A DNA stretch of 5,342 nucleotides from Alphaproteobacteria bacterium (GTDB lineage Bacteria; Pseudomonadota; Alphaproteobacteria; Sphingomonadales; Emcibacteraceae). Both the position numbers and the translations under genes were made by a program. Positions within the stretch are counted from its first letter, which is position 1, and each line of letters begins with the position of its first letter. The notes under the pieces were generated by a model, which was given only the letters and a program-made list of their open reading frames with translations, was not told the DNA's origin and did no database searches. The stretch spans positions 1-5,342 of the forward strand of contig JAUILB010000217.1 in the NCBI GenBank assembly GCA_030432815.1. The letters run 5' to 3'. Below, piece after piece: positions 1-5,342 of the stretch.

Positions 1-1
1 T

Positions 2-541
2 TATCCGCATATGGCTGAGGCGCAAACCCGTAGTGAAGGATACGGACAGGATGTGGACGTCAATAATCCAGTCGTTACATGGGATAAAACACTGGACAGT
101 AACCAGCTTAAAAATCTTACTGTGATAGGGGATCTTATTATTCCGGCTGATGATAAATCCCCAAGTGCAAGTTTTCTTGATATCACCGATTTTGTTAATG
201 AATGGGTTAGCGCACCTTATCCCGATCAACAAAAGGATCGGGATACTATTGCACGTGGTCTCGCACGCTTGAATGGCCGTGCAAACGAAAATGATGCCCG
301 TTATTTTTATGCTTTAAGTGCTGATAGGCAGGCAGAAATGTTTGATGAGCTTGCAAAGTCGGTGGAAAACGGAAGTGCGACAGAAGACGATTCCTTATTC
401 TTTGAAAGGCTAGTGTATCTTTATGTCGGAGGATTTTATACCACCGATGAAGGAATGGCCGATATCGGCTATGTCGGTAATGTTCCGCTTGAAACATTCG
501 ACGGGCCGCCCGAAGAAATCCGTAAGTTAATTGGTGTATGA
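2..541 (+). CDS. Gluconate 2-dehydrogenase subunit 3-family protein, small subunit of a GMC dehydrogenase (5' end missing)
   Basis: Small subunit that partners a GMC-type FAD dehydrogenase; in characterised glucose/gluconate/glucoside dehydrogenases it carries the Tat signal and takes the large subunit across the membrane. Numbering from the Met at 11: the family's N-terminal GYG-x-D motif (10-14), LIIPAD (42-47), a DF..EWVSAPYP stretch (60-71) followed by Q-x-x-DR, and a C-terminal IGYVGNVPLETFDGPP block (152-167) are all visible. The frame is open to the window edge (Tyr-Pro-His precede this Met) and no ribosome binding site fits in the 10 bases upstream. The Met at 11 is therefore probably internal, and the Tat signal lies outside the window; residues around AEAQ could be near its cleavage site. 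The stop TGA is within 11 bases of the next gene's start, implying co-transcription. Family assignment is firm; the substrate is unknown. Confidence 0.85.
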   Translation, partial: YPHMAEAQTRSEGYGQDVDVNNPVVTWDKTLDSNQLKNLTVIGDLIIPADDKSPSASFLDITDFVNEWVSAPYPDQQKDRDTIARGLARLNGRANENDARYFYALSADRQAEMFDELAKSVENGSATEDDSLFFERLVYLYVGGFYTTDEGMADIGYVGNVPLETFDGPPEEIRKLIGV

Positions 542-547
542 GGGAGG
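541..547 (+). promoter_or_regulatory. Shine-Dalgarno sequence that sets the GMC gene start
   Basis: AGGGAGG begins on the last base of the upstream stop codon and sits 5 bases before the ATG at 553. It therefore supports 553 over the in-frame ATG at 538, which overlaps the upstream stop as ATGA but would leave this sequence inside the coding region. The 553 start also puts the FAD-binding strand directly at the N-terminus, as is usual for these large subunits. Confidence 0.75.
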
Positions 548-552
548 ATCAA

Positions 553-2283
553 ATGGCAGAACATGATGTAATTGTTGTTGGATCAGGCGCCGGTGGCGGA
601 ACAATGGTTCATACCCTTGCGACTGCTGGTGTAAATGTTTTACTTGTTGAAGCTGGTAGAGAATATGACCCGGAAACTGAAGCCGCGATGTTCCAGCTTC
701 CCCAGGAAGCACCCCTGCGTGGTGAAAGCACACCAGATAAAAACAGCGGCTTTTACGATGCAACCGTTGATGGGGGCTTTGAAGTCAAAGGCCAGCCCTA
801 CACTACAGAAGGAGACGGTTTTGGTTGGTGGCGTGCCCGGCAACTTGGCGGGCGAACACACCATTTTGGGCGCCAAACCCCTCGTTACGGACCCGACGAT
901 TTTAAAAGTAAAACACGTACCGGACGCGGCGAAGACTGGCCCGTTAGTTACGAAGATATGGAACCATATTATGATCGGGTTGAGGAAATAATGGGGCTTT
1001 TTGGTCCGGATGCAAACGAGGCGGTTTATAATTCTCCACAGTCACCCAATCATATTCGACAGGAACCACCTGCCCCGCGCGCAAGTGAGCTTTTATTTGC
1101 CAAGGCCTGTGAAAAAATGGGCATTAAAACCATGGCTCATCCGACGGCAATATTGACGTCACCACTTCATGATCGTCAGGCCTGCTTTTATGCGACCAAC
1201 TGTATTCGCGGGTGTTCTATCGGTGCGGCCTATGACAGCGTCACCAGTCAGATTAAACCTGCAAAGGAAACAGGCAATCTGACAATTCTTACAAATGCTG
1301 TCGTCTACAAAGTATTGATGAATGACGCAGGCGATAAGGCAATCGGGGTTCGTTACATAGACCGCAAAACACAGGAGCATAAGGATGTCCATGCAAAAGT
1401 CGTGGTGCTCGCGCCGGCAGCAATGGAATCAAGTCGTATCTTGCTTAATTCAAAAACTGACAAAGCACCAAACGGGCTTGCAAATTCATCCGGTAATGTT
1501 GGAAAATATTTATCTGATACCACTGGCGCAAGCTTGATGATTCAAATTCCGTCTTTTGAAAATCTTCCTCCACATAACGAGGACGGTGTATCCCAACCTC
1601 ATCTTTATGCTCCCTGGTGGTTACATGGTGAAGAGAAAGAAAAAGAGGGGGACGCTGATTTTATCGGTGGCTATAAACTGGAGGTAAGCCCGTACGGAGG
1701 TGGTCGTTTTGGACCGCCGGCGCTAAGTGATACATTCAGCCAGCAACTATACGAACAAAAAGGGCTTTATGGTAAGAAGCTCAAAGCTCATATGCGTAAA
1801 ACCTACGGATCGTTTATGACAATCCGTTGCCTGGGCAGTATGACAGTTACCGAAGATAACTATCTGACAATTGATCCTGAGCTAAAGGACAAATGGGGAA
1901 TTCCTGTGCCGAAGTTCCACTGGAAATGGTCTGACGAAGATTACCGCCGTACAAAACATATGTATAAAAGTCTTAAAACGCTTGCAAAGAACATGGGAGC
2001 CAGAGTGGCTAGAGATCGTTCGATTACGCATCTCGAAGGTGGTAAAATTAATGGCCGCGGCGGAACCACAAATCACGAAGTGGGTGGCTGCCGAATGGGA
2101 GATGACCCCAAAACATCGGTTCTGAATAAATACTCACAAACATGGGATGTGAGTAATTTGTATGTTGCTGATGGTGCACCATTTGTAACACACTCAGAGA
2201 AAAACCCCACGCTTACCATTATGGCCCTATCCATGCGCGCGGGGGATAATATTATTGATCGTCTTAAAAAAGGAGAATTCTGA
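553..2283 (+). CDS. GMC-family FAD-dependent dehydrogenase, large catalytic subunit (sugar/glycoside dehydrogenase type)
   Basis: Flavoprotein oxidising an alcohol group of a sugar or similar polyol. Starting at 553 it has 576 residues, normal for bacterial GMC large subunits. Visible parts: Rossmann motif GSGAGG (10-15), with Glu33 ending the second strand to bind the adenosine ribose; a GMC signature around GGRTHHFGR (99-107); Cys211, Cys217 and Cys221 spaced C-x5-C-x3-C, followed by SIGA; and the C-terminal HEVGGCRMG, whose His508 is the GMC catalytic-base position, paired with Asn551 in NPTLT. The Cys spacing matches the 3Fe-4S ligands I recall for the FAD glucose dehydrogenase catalytic subunit, implying electron transfer to a cytochrome rather than oxygen. 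There is no signal peptide, so export would depend on the Tat signal of the preceding small subunit. No cytochrome c is encoded in the window. The neighbouring DUF1080 gene suggests glucoside 3-dehydrogenase activity, but this is inference. Confidence 0.93.
   Translation: MAEHDVIVVGSGAGGGTMVHTLATAGVNVLLVEAGREYDPETEAAMFQLPQEAPLRGESTPDKNSGFYDATVDGGFEVKGQPYTTEGDGFGWWRARQLGGRTHHFGRQTPRYGPDDFKSKTRTGRGEDWPVSYEDMEPYYDRVEEIMGLFGPDANEAVYNSPQSPNHIRQEPPAPRASELLFAKACEKMGIKTMAHPTAILTSPLHDRQACFYATNCIRGCSIGAAYDSVTSQIKPAKETGNLTILTNAVVYKVLMNDAGDKAIGVRYIDRKTQEHKDVHAKVVVLAPAAMESSRILLNSKTDKAPNGLANSSGNVGKYLSDTTGASLMIQIPSFENLPPHNEDGVSQPHLYAPWWLHGEEKEKEGDADFIGGYKLEVSPYGGGRFGPPALSDTFSQQLYEQKGLYGKKLKAHMRKTYGSFMTIRCLGSMTVTEDNYLTIDPELKDKWGIPVPKFHWKWSDEDYRRTKHMYKSLKTLAKNMGARVARDRSITHLEGGKINGRGGTTNHEVGGCRMGDDPKTSVLNKYSQTWDVSNLYVADGAPFVTHSEKNPTLTIMALSMRAGDNIIDRLKKGEF
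2271..2275 (+). promoter_or_regulatory. Shine-Dalgarno sequence for the DUF1080 gene, within the GMC coding region
   Basis: AGGAG lies in the last codons of the GMC gene. It is 4 bases before the CTG at 2280 and 7 before the ATC at 2283, and about 80 bases before the first conventional start codon in that frame (TTG at 2355). It is the main evidence that translation of the next gene begins here, at a noncanonical codon and coupled to the GMC stop. Confidence 0.6.
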
Positions 2284-2972
2284 TCAGTAGATTTATCGCC
2301 ATAATATTATTTTCGATATTATCTTCCTTTGCACAAGCACAGGAGTTTGAGTCATTGTTTAACGGCGAAACTCTTGACGGCTGGCATACGGTTGATGGCG
2401 AAATGTGGCGTGTCGAGGAAGGCATGATCATGTCAGGAACGCTTGATAAAATGGTTGAACACAACACATTTCTTGTCAGTGATGAAAGCTATCAGAATTT
2501 CGAACTTATTTTATCATTCCGTCTGCTTGGTACAGAAGGCTTTGTAAATTCCGGTTTTCAGGTACGAAGCGTCAGCGTTGAAAATAGTAATGAAATGAGC
2601 GGCTATCAGGTGGATGCCGGCGACGGCTGGTGGGGAAAGCTCTATGATGAAAGCCGCCGCAACGAAGTCATCGCAGAAGCGATGGATATGGCCGCGATTG
2701 ATGAGGCGGTCAACCGCGGGGAATGGAATGAGTATCGTATCATTTGTGAAGGGCGCCGTATAAGGTCATGGGTCAATGGTATTCCATCCCTTGACTATAC
2801 TGAAGCAGATCATCAGATACCCCAAGACGGCCATATCGGAATACAGGTTCATGGTGGCGGTATTACCTTGCTACAGTTAAAAGACCTATCAATTAAAAAA
2901 CTGCCGGATACACCGGGACTGCCAAAATGGTCAGAAGTGGATAGGCAATCAATGATTAAACTTTTGGAATAG
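2280..2972 (+). CDS. Secreted DUF1080 / 3-keto-disaccharide hydrolase-family protein, noncanonical start
   Basis: Belongs to the DUF1080 (3-keto-disaccharide hydrolase) family, whose studied members cleave glycosides already oxidised at C3, by elimination and hydration. From the CTG at 2280 it has 230 residues. Residues 2-20 form a signal peptide (hydrophobic core, then A-Q-A, cleavage about 20/21). The mature part opens with the family motif ESLFNGETLDGW, followed by HNTFL, a jelly-roll core with NSGFQVRS and GYQVDAG, then WNEYRI and the closing WVNG.....DYTE and GHIGIQVHGG motifs. No ATG, GTG or TTG lies between the in-frame stop at 2265-2267 and the TTG at 2355. That TTG would remove the signal peptide and start inside the first conserved motif without a ribosome binding site. 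CTG at 2280 (overlapping the upstream TGA) or ATC at 2283 is therefore the likely start. Alternatively a C-for-A change at 2280 replaced an ATG. Family assignment is firm; the substrate is inferred from context. Confidence 0.85.
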   Translation: MISRFIAIILFSILSSFAQAQEFESLFNGETLDGWHTVDGEMWRVEEGMIMSGTLDKMVEHNTFLVSDESYQNFELILSFRLLGTEGFVNSGFQVRSVSVENSNEMSGYQVDAGDGWWGKLYDESRRNEVIAEAMDMAAIDEAVNRGEWNEYRIICEGRRIRSWVNGIPSLDYTEADHQIPQDGHIGIQVHGGGITLLQLKDLSIKKLPDTPGLPKWSEVDRQSMIKLLE

Positions 2973-2981
2973 GAAGTTTTT

Positions 2982-4394
2982 ATGATCAAAAAGCTGATTA
3001 AAATTCTGTTCTTGTTGGTTATATTATTTTTGCTGACGTGGGAATTTGCACCGTCTTTGATTCTTGGCCCGTATAATGACATGTCCCCCGTAACAACCAC
3101 ATCCACCAACGGTCTTTATATTATAAATGAAAATGATAATGAATTCGTTGAAGCTACTTCAGATATCTATTTCGAACATGTTGAACTTGATGACCAGTAT
3201 CATACCGAAGGGGCATCAGTCGCTGACATTAATAATGATGGTCTCAATGATATTGTTACCGGCCATTACTGGTACGAAGCACCAAACTGGACACGTCACA
3301 CAATTCGTGCACCGCTACAGGATGCTGTTGCCATTCCAAGACTTTCTGATCATATAAAAATATATTTTGAAAGTGGTGGAGAGAAGAATATATGGTCGAA
3401 GGCTTACCCGCTTGCATTTTTCAGTTTCCATGATGACGTTAACAAGGATGGCTGGGTTGACGTGATTGCCGTCGACATTACAAGCGCCGGGTTTTACTGG
3501 TTTGAGAACCCTAAAGATGCGGGCAGCGAATGGCCGCAGCACCTGATCATGAATTATACCCGAAATGAATCACCGGTTTTCATGGATTTACTTGGGACCG
3601 GCAAACCTCAGGTCATAACCGGTGCCGCGGAAACAGACGAAGCATCAGGTAAACTTTATGCTATCGAATTTCCGGATGACGGCGGATATATTATCCATAC
3701 CATTGATGCTGAAAATGAAGGACGCAATACGGGTGCAACACTCCCGACACATGGCCTTGGCGTGGGTGATGTTAACGGGGATGGCTTAAATGATGTTCTA
3801 TTTGGATCCGGTGAAGGCTTCCTGGATAAAGATGGAAGTCCCGCGCCAAGACAATCCTACGACGAAGGAGGCTGGTACGAACAGGTACTTGACGAAGACG
3901 GAAACCGATCATGGCGCTGGCATATTATTGATCCCGCAGTGTCATTTTCGCAAATGCATGTCATTGATGTGAATGATGACGGAAGGAATGATTTTATCAG
4001 CGGAATGGGGCATGGACGTGGCCTGTTCTGGTTTGAACAAACCGGGGATAATGAATGGAACCGCCACATTATTGATGACACTTACACCCAACCTCACGCA
4101 TCGGAAATGGCCGATATTGATGGCGATGGTGTAGGTGATATTATCACAGGGAAAACACCGCTTGCCCATTTGGGGCTAAAAGATCCCGATGAATTTGGGA
4201 CGCCCTGGTTATACTGGTATAAAATTATCAAAGACAGCAATGGAAACCCCCTATTTGAACGTCACCTGATTGACGATAGCGTCGGGGTTGGCCGTCAGGT
4301 TACGGTTTTTGATATAGACAACGACGGGCTTCTTGATATTGCTGTGGGCACACGGCATGGCGTTCATATCTTTTATCAACGCAGAACCGGATAG
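2982..4394 (+). CDS. FG-GAP/VCBS-repeat seven-bladed beta-propeller protein, exported or membrane-anchored
   Basis: 470 residues. The N-terminus MIKK plus a Leu/Ile-rich stretch (about 5-19) is a signal anchor or signal peptide. There is no lipobox, and no cysteine in the whole protein, which suits the periplasm. Calcium-type loops DxNxDGxxD start at residues 82, 152, 263, 329, 378 and 444, with a degenerate copy at 202 (D-x-x-GTG). An aromatic-x-x-His motif precedes each loop, giving seven units, hence a seven-bladed propeller. An insert at about 276-300 decorates blade four. The closing region (HLIDDSVGVGRQ, then a blade and GVHIFYQ) resembles bacterial propellers often found beside DUF1080 genes (from memory). 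The propeller of fungal aldos-2-ulose dehydratase is a possible distant relative; no cupin domains are present here. The gene starts 9 bases after the previous stop, with AGGAAG overlapping that stop codon, so it is in the operon. A binding or enzymatic role on keto-sugars is inference. Confidence 0.85.
   Translation: MIKKLIKILFLLVILFLLTWEFAPSLILGPYNDMSPVTTTSTNGLYIINENDNEFVEATSDIYFEHVELDDQYHTEGASVADINNDGLNDIVTGHYWYEAPNWTRHTIRAPLQDAVAIPRLSDHIKIYFESGGEKNIWSKAYPLAFFSFHDDVNKDGWVDVIAVDITSAGFYWFENPKDAGSEWPQHLIMNYTRNESPVFMDLLGTGKPQVITGAAETDEASGKLYAIEFPDDGGYIIHTIDAENEGRNTGATLPTHGLGVGDVNGDGLNDVLFGSGEGFLDKDGSPAPRQSYDEGGWYEQVLDEDGNRSWRWHIIDPAVSFSQMHVIDVNDDGRNDFISGMGHGRGLFWFEQTGDNEWNRHIIDDTYTQPHASEMADIDGDGVGDIITGKTPLAHLGLKDPDEFGTPWLYWYKIIKDSNGNPLFERHLIDDSVGVGRQVTVFDIDNDGLLDIAVGTRHGVHIFYQRRTG
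3225..4337 (+). repeat. Seven FG-GAP/VCBS blade repeats within the propeller gene
   Basis: Protein-level repeats of 49-70 residues. Loop starts are D82, D152, D202 (degenerate), D263, D329, D378 and D444. Before each loop an aromatic-x-x-His motif recurs: Y63/H66, W103/H106, W184/H187, Y236/H239, W311/H314, W359/H362 and F425/H428. The DNA of the loops is similar but diverged, so this is an old repeat, not a recent tandem duplication. Confidence 0.8.
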
Positions 4395-4451
4395 TGGTAA
4401 TAATATAAGTGTTTTAGGCTACGGTCCCGGCAGCTAAACTTTCTCATCTTA

Positions 4452-4480
4452 TTTATATTTTGTTTTTTTAAATTTATAAT
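4452..4480 (+). promoter_or_regulatory. Candidate sigma-70-type promoter, distal
   Basis: A perfect TATAAT at 4475-4480 is preceded, with a 17-base spacer, by TTTATA at 4452-4457 (4 of 6 matches to TTGACA). It could drive the FAD oxidoreductase gene with a leader of roughly 70 bases. The surrounding DNA is very AT-rich, so a chance match is quite possible. Confidence 0.3.
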
Positions 4481-4491
4481 CCTTTTTTGAC

Positions 4492-4521
4492 GCGACAACC
4501 CGCTGTGTGAATAGCTATACT
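4492..4521 (+). promoter_or_regulatory. Candidate sigma-70-type promoter, proximal
   Basis: TATACT at 4516-4521 has GCGACA at 4492-4497 upstream with an 18-base spacer (the GACA half of the -35 consensus is kept). This would give a leader of about 25-30 bases for the FAD oxidoreductase gene. It and the distal candidate are alternatives, or could act together. Confidence 0.35.
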
Positions 4522-4555
4522 CAATCTATTAAAAACAATAAGTTCAGAGAATATG

Positions 4556-5342
4556 ATGAGTGATTTTATTGAAAAGCTTATTTTGGAATTTGGCCAAAAA
4601 AAGATTTTAACAGGTGATGCCATAAGCAATCGAGCCAGTAGCTACTGGGATCCGACACCAATATCTGCCAAGGCACTTCTTAAGCCATCTTCAACAGAAG
4701 AATTATCGAAAATGGTAAGAATGTGCCATGACGCAGACCAGATTATTGTCACCCATGGAGGACTTACCGGATGTGCACAGGCGGCCAATTCGACCGCGGA
4801 TCATGTCATAATTTCACTTGAACGGATGAATAGCATCGAAGAAATTGACGACATAAGCGGCACCATAACCGTTCAGGCAGGTGCAATTCTTGAAAATGTG
4901 CAAAATTATGTTGCCGATAAAGGTTTCTTTTTCCCACTTGATCTTGGCGCCCGCGGTAGCTGTACAATCGGCGGGAACGCGGCGACAAATGCCGGCGGGA
5001 TAAATGTGATACGATACGGCATGATGCGCAACCATATATTGGGGTTGGAAGTAGTGCTGGCTGACGGCACGATATTATCATCCATGAATAAGATGCTAAA
5101 GAATAATGCCGGATATGATCTGAAGCAATTATTCATCGGTTCTGAAGGAACCCTTGGTATTATTAGCCGGATAGTCGTTAAACTTGAAACCGCTTCATCA
5201 GGGCATCAAACTGCACTTGCCGGGCTGGACAGTTTTTCAAACGTCATAAAATTCTTAAAAATAATGAAATCAAAAACTGGTCCGCGTCTAACGGCATTTG
5301 AAGTCATGTGGGGAAATTATTATGATGCGATAACGACAGAAG
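4556..5342 (+). CDS. FAD-binding (PCMH-type) oxidoreductase, D-2-hydroxyglutarate/D-lactate dehydrogenase-like (3' end missing)
   Basis: Flavoprotein of the glycolate oxidase GlcD / D-2-hydroxyacid dehydrogenase group, which oxidises D-2-hydroxy acids to 2-keto acids, usually in the cytoplasm. The 262 residues seen cover about the first half of a family normally near 460-480 residues. Visible: the pyrophosphate-binding loop HGGLTG (67-72), SLERMNSI (87-94), a PLDLGARGSCTIGGN block (127-141) running into ATNAGG, RYG, then GLEVVLADGT (163-172) and GYDLKQLFIGSEGTLGI (186-202). These resemble D-2-hydroxyglutarate dehydrogenases more than berberine-bridge or sugar oxidases. The C-terminal substrate and metal residues lie outside the window, so the substrate cannot be read. 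ATG at 4553 and at 4556 are both possible; AGAGA at 4546-4550 is better spaced for 4556. The gap of about 160 bases and promoter-like sites suggest a separate unit from the upstream operon. Confidence 0.85.
   Translation, partial: MSDFIEKLILEFGQKKILTGDAISNRASSYWDPTPISAKALLKPSSTEELSKMVRMCHDADQIIVTHGGLTGCAQAANSTADHVIISLERMNSIEEIDDISGTITVQAGAILENVQNYVADKGFFFPLDLGARGSCTIGGNAATNAGGINVIRYGMMRNHILGLEVVLADGTILSSMNKMLKNNAGYDLKQLFIGSEGTLGIISRIVVKLETASSGHQTALAGLDSFSNVIKFLKIMKSKTGPRLTAFEVMWGNYYDAITTE

Noticed and set aside
246..497. Minus-strand open frames such as 246-497, 527-763, 1159-1392 and 4806-5136
   Set aside because: They lie opposite well-supported genes, show no recognisable motifs, and overlap one another in different frames.
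538..552. ATG at 538 as the start of the GMC gene
   Set aside because: It adds five unlikely residues (MREDQ) and ignores the strong AGGGAGG placed correctly for the ATG at 553.
635..991. Plus-strand 118-codon frame inside the GMC gene
   Set aside because: It is a frame-shifted shadow of strongly conserved GMC sequence, with no family motif of its own.
2355..2972. TTG at 2355 as the start of the DUF1080 gene
   Set aside because: It lies inside the conserved first motif (SLFNG), has no ribosome binding site, and would discard the well-formed signal peptide encoded just upstream.
4413..4438. Rho-independent terminator after the propeller gene
   Set aside because: The stem is only TTTAG/CTAAA with a two-base bulge and a short GCT/GGC extension. 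The main T-run (about 4457-4469) begins some 20 bases after the stem, so it does not fit the usual layout.
1..5342. CRISPR array, tRNA/rRNA, insertion sequence or cytochrome c (CxxCH) gene
   Set aside because: No direct-repeat/spacer pattern, no RNA gene signature, no transposase or inverted-repeat ends, and no CxxCH motif in any supported reading frame.

Overview
The window looks like part of a Gram-negative bacterial chromosome of moderate, slightly AT-leaning composition. A proteobacterium is my best guess, from gene types only; no marker gene is present to fix the taxon. All recognisable genes are on the + strand.

Positions 1-4394 hold a tight four-gene run that reads as one operon: (1) the 3' part of a gluconate 2-dehydrogenase subunit 3-type small subunit; (2) a GMC-family FAD dehydrogenase large subunit with a Cys triad resembling the 3Fe-4S site of FAD glucose dehydrogenases; (3) a secreted DUF1080 / 3-keto-disaccharide hydrolase-family protein whose start is not ATG, GTG or TTG; (4) a membrane-anchored or secreted FG-GAP/VCBS protein that resolves into seven beta-propeller blades. 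Gaps range from overlap to 11 bases, and each internal gene has a Shine-Dalgarno sequence at or across the previous stop codon.

Positions 4395-4555 are an AT-rich intergenic stretch with two candidate promoters and no convincing terminator. From 4556 to the end runs the N-terminal half of an FAD-binding (PCMH-type) oxidoreductase resembling D-2-hydroxyglutarate/D-lactate dehydrogenases. It is cut by the window edge and is probably a separate transcription unit.

Working model (inference): genes 1 and 2 form a periplasmic, cytochrome-linked dehydrogenase that oxidises a ring hydroxyl of a sugar or glycoside, plausibly at C3. The DUF1080 protein cleaves the keto-glycoside by elimination. The propeller protein binds or processes the keto-sugar, possibly like the propeller domain of fungal aldos-2-ulose dehydratase. 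The most interesting points are the noncanonical start of the hydrolase gene and a set of two His, two Glu and one Arg at equivalent tunnel-facing positions of the propeller.
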